NCBI GenBank assembly: GCA_028704415.1
Contig: JAQWFM010000003.1
Span: forward strand, 1 to 64,000
Origin: Oscillospiraceae bacterium
GTDB lineage: Bacteria > Bacillota > Clostridia > Saccharofermentanales > Fastidiosipilaceae
Length of the DNA stretch: 64,000 nt
Reading direction: 5' to 3'
Shown here piece after piece: positions 26,334-35,575 of this stretch; the stretch's first letter is position 1, and every line of letters starts with the position of its first letter. The position numbers and the translations under genes are program-made. Below the pieces are notes generated by a model, which saw nothing but the letters and a program-made list of their open reading frames with translations, was not told the origin of the DNA and searched no databases.

Positions 26334-28064
26334 TTACATCCTGTCAACCGTCTGGATCCCCAGCAGATTCAAACCGGTCTCCAGCACCCTGCAGCAGGCT
26401 TTGACCAGTTCCAGGCGGTCCTGCCGATTATTCCGGTCAGTGGTGTTCAGGATGGGGGTTGAACCGTAATATTTATTGAAGGTCCGGGCCAGCTGCCCAA
26501 TATGACGAGCTACCATAAACGGTTCATTGGCCTGGCAGGCCTGATGCACGCTGTCGCCAAACGTATTAAGCAGCCGCCCCAGTTGAAGCTCGCTGTCACT
26601 GCCCAGACTGTTCAGGTCAGCCTCTGGATCCGGCTGCAGATCATTGCAGCCGGCCTTGCGCAGAATCGAACGGGCCCGGGCATAGGTATAGAGCAGATAC
26701 GGCGCAGTGTCACCCTCAAAATTGAGCATGTCGTCCCAGGAAAAAATAATATCCCGCTCCCGGCCGCTGCGCAGGTAAGTATATTGCACCGCCCCCAGAC
26801 CGATTCGCTCTGCCGCAATATCCATCTCAGCCGCAGACATATCTCCGCCACGCTGCTGGTTATTTTCTTCAATGATTTTCCTGGATTTGGCGACAGCTTC
26901 ATTCAGCAGGTCCTCCAGTTCAATAATGTGTCCTTCACGGGTAGAAAATTTGGTCCCGGCAAATTTTACTGTACCAAAGCCTATATGCTCACAGGCATCC
27001 GCACAGGCATATCCGGCTTTTTTGAGAACCGCAAAGACCTGCTGAAAATGCAGGGACTGCGGCAAGCCCACTACATAGAGGTTTTTTTGAAAATCATAGT
27101 GCTTTTTGCGGTACAGAATGGCCGCTATATCTCTCGAGGCATAAATAGTGGTGCCGTCTGATTTCAATATCATGCAGGGGGGCAGATTATATTCATCCAG
27201 GCGAACAATTTGAGCGCCTTCACTCTCCTCCAGCAAGTGTTTTTGCTGCAGCATGTCCACAACTGCCGGGATAAAGGGAGAATAAAAGCTCTCCCCGTTC
27301 ATGTTGTCAAAATGAATATTCAGGCGCTGGTACAGGCGGTTAAATTCTCTCAGGCTGAGATCCCGGAATTGTTTCCATAAGGTGGTCTCCGGCTCCAACC
27401 CCTCCTCCAGGCGCTTAAACCGCAGTCTGGCCTCAGGCTCTAACTCCGGATCTTCCTTTGCAGCCTGATGAAAGGCCACATACAACCGGTTTAGCTCCTT
27501 AATAGGATCTGCCTCCAATTCAGCCTGATTACACCAGCGTTCATAGGCCACAATCAGTTTACCAAACTGGGTACCATAATCACCCAGATGATTAAAACGC
27601 AGGACCCGATATCCCTGATGGGTATAAATCCTGGCCAGAGCTTCTCCTAAAATAGTCGTAAAAGCGTGGCCAATATGAAACGGCTTAGCAATATTGGGCG
27701 AAGAAAACTCCACAATCACCGGGCGCTGGTCGCTGACGCTGCCCTTACCCGGCTGCTGCCGTATATCCAAAGCCTCACTTACCGCTGTAGCTATATAGTA
27801 AGCCGGATCAAGAAAGATATTCAGATAGGGGCCCTGAGTTTCAATGGCACGAATATAGGGCGGCAAAGCGGACAGCTTTGACTGCAAGCTTAAAGCAATC
27901 TGCTGCGGGGCTTGATGCCAGCGCCGGGCCAGCGCAAAACACGGCAGGGCATAATCCCCTAACTCCGCTTGCGGGGGGATTTCCAATAGCTGCGTTAATT
28001 CCTTGGCCTCCCAGTCTGCTGCCGGCGCTAAATATGCTGCAATTTTGGCTTTAAAGTCGGTCAT
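26334..28064 (-). CDS. argS: Arginyl-tRNA synthetase
   Basis: Charges tRNA-Arg. Class I motif in SSPNIAKPFHIGHAFTT, and the KMSKS position is the ArgRS-type variant FSTREGHIIELEDLL. An N-terminal Add1-like domain and a C-terminal DALR anticodon-binding end (VKACCRVLETGLNLLGI) are visible. The start is the ATG at 28064 with GGTGG upstream rather than the GTG four codons earlier. 576 residues. It is followed three bases later by the M3-like gene. Confidence 0.96.
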   Translation of the reverse strand: MTDFKAKIAAYLAPAADWEAKELTQLLEIPPQAELGDYALPCFALARRWHQAPQQIALSLQSKLSALPPYIRAIETQGPYLNIFLDPAYYIATAVSEALDIRQQPGKGSVSDQRPVIVEFSSPNIAKPFHIGHAFTTILGEALARIYTHQGYRVLRFNHLGDYGTQFGKLIVAYERWCNQAELEADPIKELNRLYVAFHQAAKEDPELEPEARLRFKRLEEGLEPETTLWKQFRDLSLREFNRLYQRLNIHFDNMNGESFYSPFIPAVVDMLQQKHLLEESEGAQIVRLDEYNLPPCMILKSDGTTIYASRDIAAILYRKKHYDFQKNLYVVGLPQSLHFQQVFAVLKKAGYACADACEHIGFGTVKFAGTKFSTREGHIIELEDLLNEAVAKSRKIIEENNQQRGGDMSAAEMDIAAERIGLGAVQYTYLRSGRERDIIFSWDDMLNFEGDTAPYLLYTYARARSILRKAGCNDLQPDPEADLNSLGSDSELQLGRLLNTFGDSVHQACQANEPFMVARHIGQLARTFNKYYGSTPILNTTDRNNRQDRLELVKACCRVLETGLNLLGIQTVDRM

Positions 28065-28209
28065 CTGTCCACCCACCTACCTGTTTAATTATCAGTCTCT
28101 GCTAAATTCAGGCTGCCAGAGCAAACTCAATCTGCCAGGCAGGGCTGATCTGATAGCTATTTTAGCATACTGAGGCCTGAGCTGGTTTGTTGCCGGAGGG
28201 TGGATTGTG

Positions 28210-28215
28210 TATAAT
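28210..28215 (+). promoter_or_regulatory. Possible -10 box for the zinc-ribbon membrane protein
   Basis: A perfect TATAAT lies about 44 bases before the ATG at 28259. The -35 at 17 bases is only TTGTTG, so the promoter is moderate. Confidence 0.45.
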
Positions 28216-28258
28216 ACTTGCTATCGGTATTAACGGCAGTCAGGCAGGTAGAATGCTC

Positions 28259-28645
28259 ATGAAATGTCCCTATTGCGGAACTGAAAATGATAATCGGAAT
28301 GTTTGCAAAAAGTGCGGCAAATTCATTCAGGGTAAAAAACTGAGGCCCCGGGATTTAGATCCCAAAATGCGGCGGGATGTCCGGCGTCGGCATGTCTGGC
28401 AGGGGACCAAGTCCTGTCTGCTGTCTACGCTGCTGATGGTAGGCGGGCTGGTGGTACTGACGCTCCTGATGCTGCTGATTTTTTGGGGCTTATCCCATTT
28501 TATTGATTTTGATGCCTTAACCAGCAGTGTCTATGTAACAGACGCGTCCGGCCAGGTAGTCACGGACCAGGATGGTTCCGCCGTGCTGCAGACGGCGGAG
28601 ACTGAGCTTGAAAGCACTATAACGGCCTCCGCCTCAGCCAATTAG
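28259..28645 (+). CDS. Small zinc-ribbon protein with one membrane helix
   Basis: 128 residues from the ATG at 28259. An ATG two codons earlier is also possible, and the longer track start is not supported. The N-terminus is a four-cysteine zinc ribbon, MKCPYCGTENDNRNVCKKCGKF, followed by a basic stretch (RRDVRRRHV), one transmembrane helix (about 60-85, LLSTLLMVGGLVVLTLLMLLIF) and an acidic/threonine-rich outside tail. Such zinc-ribbon single-helix proteins are common in Clostridia and of unknown function. It is on the opposite strand from both neighbours. Confidence 0.75.
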   Translation: MKCPYCGTENDNRNVCKKCGKFIQGKKLRPRDLDPKMRRDVRRRHVWQGTKSCLLSTLLMVGGLVVLTLLMLLIFWGLSHFIDFDALTSSVYVTDASGQVVTDQDGSAVLQTAETELESTITASASAN

Positions 28646-28661
28646 GTCCTTCCCGCCTGGC

Positions 28662-30692
28662 TCAGGCTTTGAAGTTTAGCTGTTGATTCCCGGTCAGCAG
28701 GCAGGCTGAGTAGGGCTCAAGCGTCAGGTCTAAGTCAGCCTGGCGGATTTGCAGTTCTTTATCTCCTGCGTTTAACAGGACCCGGATTTCAGATTGACCG
28801 CCCGGGTACGGCTGCCCGCAGTAATCCAGCCCATCCGCTGCTATATAGCGCCGGAAAGCATAAAAGCTGCCGCTGGCAGACAGACATTCAAAGTTGCCTC
28901 GTACCAGCAGCGGATAGCGTCGGCGTAGCTGCAGCAACTCTTTTAATCGCTGATTTAAAGCGGATCCGGTCTGCTGCCAGTTAAAACAGCGGCGATTGAG
29001 CGGGTCCCTGTAACCTTCCATTCCAATTTCATCCCCATAGTAAATACTGGGAACGCCGGGACAGGTTACTTGTAAAAAGCAGGCCAGATAGAGCTTTTTT
29101 TCGCCCACAGCCCGCTGGGCCGGGTCGAGTTTTTGCCGGATCTGGTCTTCCCGATTTTCCGGCGGCGGCAGCGGTCCGGCAACTTCCGTTATAAACCGGC
29201 TGACATCATGGCTTGAAATTAAATTCATATTGCAGGCCAGCGCCTGGGGCGGGTAATTTTCTCTCAAGGTTTCCAGACTGTTATTTAATTCATCAGCCGC
29301 TATCGTCCCCTTGAAAAAGGAAACCAGCGCCTGTCGGAACGGATAACCCATCACCCCGTCATGGGTATTGCCCAGTAAGAAATCCCGGTAATGCCCATAA
29401 CTGACTTTATTACTGGCGTCCTCCCAGACCTCCCCTATGATAACCGCGTCGGCCTTAACCTTTTTGACCCGCTGCCTGAGCTCACTGATAAAGTCATCCG
29501 GCAGTTCATCTGAGACATCCAGCCGGAAGCCTGCCGCGCCGCGCCGCAGCCAGGTGGCCAGCACGCCGTCTTCGCCCAGAATAAACTCCCGGAAGGTCAG
29601 ATCATGCTCCCGCACCGCTGGCAATTCCGGGAAATTCCACCATGAATCATAGCTGATCTGGCCCTGATTTTGATGAATATTATACCAGCCAAAAAAAGGC
29701 GATATGCTTTTGTCCCGTACAGCCTGATACGCCCCGATCCCGGGGAAGCGTCCGTACTTATTAAAGTAGATGCTGTCCGCGCCAGTATGGCTGAAGACCC
29801 CATCCAGAATAATCCGGATTCCCGCCCGCGCGGCTGCCTGACATAAGGCTTCAAAATCTGCATTGGTCCCCAGCAGGGGATCAACATTCATGTAGTCGGC
29901 CGTATCATAGCGGTGATTGGATTTAGCCATAAAGATCGGATTCAGGTATAAAGCCGTAATCCCCAGCTCCCGCAAATAAGGCAGACCCTCTTGTATACCT
30001 TTGAGGCTGCCGCCATAAAAATCGGTTGCCTGATATCCCTGCCCCGGCAAGCCCCTGATATCCACTTCTTCAGCCCAATTGTCATGGTAAATCCGTTCCG
30101 GCTCCGGCCGGATCCGGTGAAACTTTTGCAAATCAAAATCCGCTCCCCGCCTAAAGCGGTCCGGAAAGATCTGGTACAGGGTTGCATCCTGGAACCACTG
30201 AGGGGTTGCAAAATTCTCCCGGTAAACCGTGACCTGAAAGGGCTGGGGTTGTCGGTTTTCCAAGGCATGGTACAGCGGAGGACCTGAGGTAATTAGTCCG
30301 CTGCCGTCATGGCTGGGATGCGCACATAAATAAAGGCAACCTTTGTTTTTCAGGCGAACCTCAAACCAATAAAAGAGCAGACAAGGCAGACCCGGTAAAT
30401 GAACGGCACTGCTGAAATGGCGTTTTTGCAGCAGGCGGAGATTTTCCCGGTCTTCTGCTTTGCTTTCCGCGGCGGCGGCTGCACCTGTCTGATCAACCGG
30501 CTGAGTTTGCTCATCCATCATGATTTTGCCGTCGTAAAACTGGTCTAAGCCATAGGCATAATTCAACAGGACAAAATCAATTTCGTCAGCTTCGCTTTCA
30601 GTCTCCACCGCCAGGGTCAGTAAACTGCCGGCTGGCCTGGCGCCAAAAGGGCAGCGAAACGTCTTGCTTCTGGATTGATGAAAAATTTGCAT
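28662..30692 (-). CDS. GH13 alpha-amylase-family glycosidase (neopullulanase-like)
   Basis: 676 residues with an N-terminal beta-rich domain (about 1-160, resembling the CBM34-type domain of neopullulanase/cyclomaltodextrinase) and a GH13 barrel. The conserved regions are all present: DGVFSHTG (297-304), GFRLDVSDE with nucleophile Asp392, IIGEVWED with acid/base Glu421, and NLISSHDVSRF with Asp496. The start ATQWF-type motif FATPQWFQDATLYQIFPDRF fits this subgroup. It would cleave alpha-1,4 (or 1,6) glucans. It follows glgA by 11 bases and belongs to the glycogen operon, probably acting in glycogen or maltodextrin breakdown. Confidence 0.9.
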   Translation of the reverse strand: MQIFHQSRSKTFRCPFGARPAGSLLTLAVETESEADEIDFVLLNYAYGLDQFYDGKIMMDEQTQPVDQTGAAAAAESKAEDRENLRLLQKRHFSSAVHLPGLPCLLFYWFEVRLKNKGCLYLCAHPSHDGSGLITSGPPLYHALENRQPQPFQVTVYRENFATPQWFQDATLYQIFPDRFRRGADFDLQKFHRIRPEPERIYHDNWAEEVDIRGLPGQGYQATDFYGGSLKGIQEGLPYLRELGITALYLNPIFMAKSNHRYDTADYMNVDPLLGTNADFEALCQAAARAGIRIILDGVFSHTGADSIYFNKYGRFPGIGAYQAVRDKSISPFFGWYNIHQNQGQISYDSWWNFPELPAVREHDLTFREFILGEDGVLATWLRRGAAGFRLDVSDELPDDFISELRQRVKKVKADAVIIGEVWEDASNKVSYGHYRDFLLGNTHDGVMGYPFRQALVSFFKGTIAADELNNSLETLRENYPPQALACNMNLISSHDVSRFITEVAGPLPPPENREDQIRQKLDPAQRAVGEKKLYLACFLQVTCPGVPSIYYGDEIGMEGYRDPLNRRCFNWQQTGSALNQRLKELLQLRRRYPLLVRGNFECLSASGSFYAFRRYIAADGLDYCGQPYPGGQSEIRVLLNAGDKELQIRQADLDLTLEPYSACLLTGNQQLNFKA

Positions 30693-30703
30693 GCAGATTC
30701 CTG

Positions 30704-32431
30704 TTATTCTTTGTCAGACTTGTTTGACTCAGTCTGGGCGCGGCCGGAACTGGCTTTACGCTTAGACGGCGCGGCTTCCTGGGTGGTCTTGCGCCTGGTT
30801 GCAGCTTTACTCCCCGCAGATTTGGTCTTATGGCCAGCTTTGCCTGACCGCCTGGCAGAAGTTTTGGTGGTTTTCCGGGCGGCGCCAGCTTTTGAGACAG
30901 CGCTGCTATTTGCAGGCCTGAGCTCAGGCTTTACCTGCAAGTCAGGCGCCGGGGCGCCCGGATTAGCCTCGGTCCTGCTGACACCGGTCAGGCCCTGGTA
31001 AAGGGCCAGATATTGAGCTGCCGATTGATCCCAGCTGAAATCACTGGATAAAGCGCTCTTGACCAAGGCAGTCCAGGCCTCATCATGCCGCCGGTAAACA
31101 TCTACCGCGTACTTACTGGTGAACAGGAGTTCATGTGCGTTAATGTTGGCAAACGAAAAGCCATTACCCGTACCGGTGTACTGATTATACGGGTGTACCG
31201 TATCTTTGAGGCCGCCGGTTTCACGCACGATCGGCAGGGCGCCATAGCGCATGGCAATCATCTGCGACAAACCGCAGGGCTCAAACACCGACGGCATTAA
31301 GAAGAAATCTGCCCCGGCGTAAATCCGGCGGGCCAGTTTTTCATCAAAACGGATTTGCACCGCCATACGGTCCGGTCTCCTGGCTGCGACCGCCTTAAGC
31401 GCGTCTTCATAGCGGGACTCGCCGTTACCTAAGACGACCAATTGAATATCATCATCCAGTAGTTCATCCAGAATAAAGAGCAGCAGGTCCAGGCCCTTTT
31501 GCTCCGTCAGCCGGCTGATCAGCGCAAACAAGGGCTTATCCGCGGCTGACGGCAGGCCCAGCTCCTGCTGCAAACTGGCTTTACAGGCCGCTTTGCCAGC
31601 CACAACATTGCTGCTGTCATAGTGGCTCGGTATAGCCGGATCACTGGCCGGGTCATACGACCGGGTATCCAGGCCATTAAGGATACCGCTGACCTTGTAG
31701 GAAAAGCCCCGCAAAATAGCGTCCAGCCCTTCGCCGTAAAAATCATTCATGATTTCACTGGCGTAAGTGGGAGATACCGTATTGACATGTTGGCTGTACA
31801 CAATCCCGGCTTTCATGAAATTGGCCGCGCCGTCTTTCAGGACGCCAAAATCATTCAGATAATCGGATGATAAATCACATAAATCCGCAATTCGGTCGCT
31901 GCCAAATACACCCTGAAACTTAAGATTATGGATGGTATATAGCGTTTTGGTCTGGCAGTGATAGCCATTGGATTGATAGTGCGCCTGTAACAGGCACGGA
32001 ATCAGGCCGGTTTCCCAGTCATTACAGTGAATGATATCTGGTTCAAAGTCCATCGGCTGCCCGCAGGCTTCCAGGACAGCCCGCTGAAAGAAGCAGAAAC
32101 GCTCCACATCAAAAGAGTAATCCTGATAAATCTGGTCTGAGCCGAAATAATAATCATTGTCAATAAAGTAATAAGTAATGCCGTTCTGGTGCAGAGTCAG
32201 CAATCCGCTGTACATGCTGCGCCAGCCAAGTTTAACCTGAGACCAGCGAACGAACTTGAGTTTATCTTTATATTGGGTTTTAACCGGCCGGTACAGTGGC
32301 ATGATGACGCGGATATCAATCCCGCGGGCAGCCAGGGCCTGCGGCAAAGAACCGGCCACATCAGCCAAACCACCGACTTTAACAAACGGTACCACTTCAG
32401 ATGAAACAAATAATACCCGTAACGGTGTCAT
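30704..32431 (-). CDS. glgA: Glycogen synthase with a basic C-terminal tail
   Basis: A GT5 glycogen synthase that uses ADP-glucose. It has the N-terminal PFVKVGGLADVAGSLPQ donor-binding motif and the C-terminal PSVFEPCGLSQMIAMRYGALPIVRETGGL motif. The catalytic part ends near residue 483 (family length about 475-480). After it comes a 92-residue tail rich in Lys, Arg, Ala, Ser and Thr (for example KTTKTSARRSGKAGHKTKSAG), like a histone-H1-type or linker sequence. The reading frame is continuous, so the tail is a real extension. It starts within the glgD stop (ATGA) and is followed by the GH13 gene. Confidence 0.95.
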   Translation of the reverse strand: MTPLRVLFVSSEVVPFVKVGGLADVAGSLPQALAARGIDIRVIMPLYRPVKTQYKDKLKFVRWSQVKLGWRSMYSGLLTLHQNGITYYFIDNDYYFGSDQIYQDYSFDVERFCFFQRAVLEACGQPMDFEPDIIHCNDWETGLIPCLLQAHYQSNGYHCQTKTLYTIHNLKFQGVFGSDRIADLCDLSSDYLNDFGVLKDGAANFMKAGIVYSQHVNTVSPTYASEIMNDFYGEGLDAILRGFSYKVSGILNGLDTRSYDPASDPAIPSHYDSSNVVAGKAACKASLQQELGLPSAADKPLFALISRLTEQKGLDLLLFILDELLDDDIQLVVLGNGESRYEDALKAVAARRPDRMAVQIRFDEKLARRIYAGADFFLMPSVFEPCGLSQMIAMRYGALPIVRETGGLKDTVHPYNQYTGTGNGFSFANINAHELLFTSKYAVDVYRRHDEAWTALVKSALSSDFSWDQSAAQYLALYQGLTGVSRTEANPGAPAPDLQVKPELRPANSSAVSKAGAARKTTKTSARRSGKAGHKTKSAGSKAATRRKTTQEAAPSKRKASSGRAQTESNKSDKE

Positions 32432-33534
32432 ACAATTGCCCCCTTACCAATGACAACTGGGTAAGCGGCCTGGCCAATTAACTTGATTCCGGGCCGGATC
32501 ACACATTTTTTATCTATAATAACATTTTCCAGCTCACAGCCGTCGGCGATCTGCGTATCCTGAAAAATAATACAATTTGTCAGCTTAGCCTTGCTGCCTA
32601 CGGATACATTCCGGAACAGCATGGAATGCCTGACACTGCCCTGGATATAGCAGCCGTCAGAAATCATACTGTCTCTGACCTCACAGTCTTCACTGTAGAT
32701 AGCCGGGGCTTCATCCTTAACCTTGGTAAATACCGGCTGCTTTTGCCAGAATACTTCCGTCCGGGTAGGTTCTGACAGCGCTCTTAAGGTCGCGTCAAAG
32801 TAAGCCTGGGTTGAGTTGATCCGCAGCGCGCAGCCCTTATATTCATAACCATATATGGCGTAGCGGTCAAACTCCTTCACATAAAATTCCGGATTCACTT
32901 CAGTCGTGCCGCGGGACATGGCTTCTCCCAGAATCTCCACAAACAGCTCCCGGCGCATCAGCATGACGCCCAGGCTGTTGCGGTTTGATACCGGATTGAG
33001 CGGGTTTTCATATACACCCTTAATCCGGCCGGAGCGGGTCATATCCAAAATAGTGACCGGGGCTTCCGCCTTATAGCCGTCACGGTTATACATCACGCTG
33101 ATATCCGCATTTTTATCCTTGTGATAGGTCATCAGCTCATCATATGTCGTATTCAGGATACAGCTGGCCGAGCTGACTATAATATACTCCTGTTTAATTT
33201 CCCTGAAAAAATTGATGATCCCAGACAAGTCATCCCCCCGGCCGGTATACGATTCAGAACTAATATAAGGTGGCAGAATGTAGAGGCCCTGTGACTTACG
33301 GTCCAAATCCCAGGCACTGCCGGTCCCCAGATGATCCATCAGGGACTTATATTTGTTAAAAGTGGATACAGCGATGGTGAGGATACCGCTGTTGACCATA
33401 TTGGACAGGGCAAAATCTATGATGCGGTAACGCCCGCCAAACGGAACGGCAGACAGCGCCCTGGGTCTGGTCAGGTCCCCCATATGAATCCGTTTGTCAT
33501 CAGCCAAAATCAACCCGCAGGTATTTCTTATCAT
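32428..33534 (-). CDS. glgD: GlgD, regulatory subunit of glucose-1-phosphate adenylyltransferase
   Basis: 368 residues, homologous to GlgC but without its N-terminal catalytic GGxGxRL motif. The corresponding part is ILADDKRIHMGDLTRPRALSAVPFGG, as in GlgD proteins of Firmicutes. It has the left-handed beta-helix C-terminus (SISDGCYIQGSVRHSMLF). GlgD activates GlgC in a heteromeric enzyme in low-GC Gram-positives. AGGAGGC precedes the ATG. It is 12 bases after glgC and its stop overlaps the glgA start. Confidence 0.93.
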   Translation of the reverse strand: MIRNTCGLILADDKRIHMGDLTRPRALSAVPFGGRYRIIDFALSNMVNSGILTIAVSTFNKYKSLMDHLGTGSAWDLDRKSQGLYILPPYISSESYTGRGDDLSGIINFFREIKQEYIIVSSASCILNTTYDELMTYHKDKNADISVMYNRDGYKAEAPVTILDMTRSGRIKGVYENPLNPVSNRNSLGVMLMRRELFVEILGEAMSRGTTEVNPEFYVKEFDRYAIYGYEYKGCALRINSTQAYFDATLRALSEPTRTEVFWQKQPVFTKVKDEAPAIYSEDCEVRDSMISDGCYIQGSVRHSMLFRNVSVGSKAKLTNCIIFQDTQIADGCELENVIIDKKCVIRPGIKLIGQAAYPVVIGKGAIV

Positions 33535-33546
33535 TGTAAATGCCTC

Positions 33547-34812
33547 CTATACCGCCGGTATATTTTCACAGCGTTCAATTACCTGGTCGGCTTCTGCCAC
33601 ATCCTGAGCCATGCTCACCATACAGTTACCCGGGACCGTGATATCAGGCTTAAGGATCAATCCGCCATTAATCAAGGTTATGTTATCACTGCAGATCTTT
33701 TTATTGTAATAAGGATGCTCCTTGTTCTCTTCCCCGCCGATCAGGTCATTTTCACCAATGATTGTCTCCATGCCGACAATCACCTTTTTAAGGCAGGCGC
33801 CGCGCCTGACCACCACCCCCGGCATCAGCACACTGTCTTCGACCACCGCTCCGGCCTCCACCACTACACTGTGGGAAAGAATCGAATGGTGAACGGATCC
33901 GTAAATAAGGCAGCCATCCGTCAGCGCACTGCTTCGCACTTTGGCGCCGGGCGCGATATAATGAGCCGGCTTAACGGGGTTACGGCTGTAAATCCGCCAG
34001 TTGTCATCCTGGAGATCAATGTCCCGCGGGCGGTCAATAATATCCATATTTGACTCCCACAAGGATTCTATGGTGCCAACGTCTTTCCAGTAACCCTGGA
34101 AAGGGTAGCTAAACACCTGCCGGTCTTCCGCCAGTAATTTGGGGATAACATTTTTGCCAAAATCATGCGAAGAGGTCACATCTGCCTCATCCTCAGCCAG
34201 TTCTTTTTTAAGCAAAGGCCAGTTAAACATATATATGCCCATTGATGCCTGGGTACTTTCCGGTTTGGCCGGTTTTTCCTCAAACTTAACGATGCGGCCA
34301 TTTTCATCCGAGGTCATGATCCCAAAACGGCGCGCTTCTTCTTTGCTTACCTCATACACCGCAATCGTCGCGTCCGCGCCCTTGGCTATATGGTATTCCA
34401 GCAATTTTGCGTAATTCATTTTATAGATATGATCACCGGATAGAATCAAAACATAATCCGGGTCAAAATTATCAATAAATGGAATATTCTGGTAAATAGC
34501 GTTGGCTGTATTTTTATACCAGTCACTGCCTTTGCTGTGTTGGTAGGGCGGTAAAATAAAAGCCCCGCCGTTATTTCTGTCCAGGTCCCAGGGATGACCA
34601 TTACCCACATACGTGTTCAGGGCCAGCGGTTGATATTGCGTCAGGACTCCGACGGTATCAATGCCGGAATTAACACAGTTGCTGAGGGGAAAATCAATAA
34701 TGCGGTAGCGGCTGCCATAAGGGACGGCCGGTTTGGCCATTGTATCAGTCAGAGCGCCCAGTCGCGAGCCCTGACCGCCTGCCAGGATCATAGCTATCAG
34801 TTCTTTTTTCAA
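33547..34812 (-). CDS. glgC: Glucose-1-phosphate adenylyltransferase (ADP-glucose pyrophosphorylase)
   Basis: Makes ADP-glucose from ATP and glucose-1-phosphate, the first committed step of glycogen synthesis. The nucleotide-binding motif [30 protein letters not shown], the catalytic [11 protein letters not shown] and the left-handed beta-helix C-terminus are clear. 421 residues, normal. The start is a TTG at 34812 with AGGAGGG six bases upstream, and no better ATG is near. First gene of the glgC-glgD-glgA-GH13 operon. Confidence 0.95.
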   Translation of the reverse strand: MKKELIAMILAGGQGSRLGALTDTMAKPAVPYGSRYRIIDFPLSNCVNSGIDTVGVLTQYQPLALNTYVGNGHPWDLDRNNGGAFILPPYQHSKGSDWYKNTANAIYQNIPFIDNFDPDYVLILSGDHIYKMNYAKLLEYHIAKGADATIAVYEVSKEEARRFGIMTSDENGRIVKFEEKPAKPESTQASMGIYMFNWPLLKKELAEDEADVTSSHDFGKNVIPKLLAEDRQVFSYPFQGYWKDVGTIESLWESNMDIIDRPRDIDLQDDNWRIYSRNPVKPAHYIAPGAKVRSSALTDGCLIYGSVHHSILSHSVVVEAGAVVEDSVLMPGVVVRRGACLKKVIVGMETIIGENDLIGGEENKEHPYYNKKICSDNITLINGGLILKPDITVPGNCMVSMAQDVAEADQVIERCENIPAV

Positions 34813-34931
34813 ATTGATCCCTCCTAACCAGATTGCCCATTGTTAAATGTATCAATCCGAAGGTGTTTTGATTGTTTATATATAAAGTTTACCATAATTC
34901 ATATTGAATAGACAGTTAGCAGCACAGCAAC

Positions 34932-34959
34932 ATGACAAATTCTATGATTATGTTAAAAT
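34932..34959 (+). promoter_or_regulatory. Promoter of the OadG-like gene
   Basis: ATGACA, 16 bases, TAAAAT on the plus strand, a five-of-six -35 and a good -10. It lies about 50 bases before the ATG at 35009. Confidence 0.5.
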
Positions 34960-35008
34960 GATAATCAACATATGTGCAGCTTAACATCTTAGCTGCCTGG
35001 AGGTAACG

Positions 35009-35419
35009 ATGAACCTAGCTATATCTTTCCTGGCCATAAATTACCCGGCTGTGATGGCGGTCTCACTGCTGGCTGGAGTGGTCACCCTGATTGTCCTGAC
35101 CGTTAGCTTCAGCAAGCTTGCGAGCTATCTAAGGCAAGGCGGCCACACGGATAATGACGGTTATGGAGCCGCCACGGTCTCAGCTGAGCCGGGGCCCGCG
35201 CCGCTAAACAGTCAAACGGCAGCAGCAGCAGATAACTTAAGCGCGGACTGGTCAGAAGAATGGGTGGCCGTCACCGCAGCAGCCATTGCCTGTTATGAGG
35301 CAGAACAGACTGCGCAGGCCGATCCGGCTCCGGCTGCAGCCGGGGCTTTACCGCAGCCTTGCTGGCAGGCTCCTACCACTGCCGGATTTAGGATCAAACC
35401 CCGGCGCAGGGTTTCCTAA
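35009..35419 (+). CDS. OadG-like single-helix membrane protein
   Basis: 136 residues starting at an ATG with GGAGGT upstream. One transmembrane helix (about 14-38) is followed by an Ala/Pro-rich soluble part, a helical VAVTAAAIACYEAE segment and the terminal GFRIKPRRRVS. This order, a helix, a V-x-V-TAAAIA-type motif and a basic GFRI-x-RR end, is typical of the OadG gamma subunit of Na+-pumping decarboxylases or its orphan relatives. No decarboxylase alpha or beta subunit is nearby, so the assignment is tentative. Confidence 0.5.
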   Translation: MNLAISFLAINYPAVMAVSLLAGVVTLIVLTVSFSKLASYLRQGGHTDNDGYGAATVSAEPGPAPLNSQTAAAADNLSADWSEEWVAVTAAAIACYEAEQTAQADPAPAAAGALPQPCWQAPTTAGFRIKPRRRVS

Positions 35420-35486
35420 TCACCGCCCCCTTAGCGGGGCCGTTTCCCCCCGGCAGCACCTTGGCTGACACGGACAAACGACATGT

Positions 35487-35521
35487 AAAAGGCAGCATAG
35501 TGAAACGCTATGCTGCCTTTT
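35487..35521. terminator. Bidirectional intrinsic terminator between OadG-like gene and prmA
   Basis: AAAAGGCAGCATAG and CTATGCTGCCTTTT form a fourteen-pair stem with a seven-base loop, with A- and T-runs at either end so it can work on both strands. It separates two converging genes. Confidence 0.85.
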
Positions 35522-35575
35522 AGGTATCGGCCGGAGCTATGGCTTAACAGGCTTTGCCGGTCACGGGCCGGGTGT

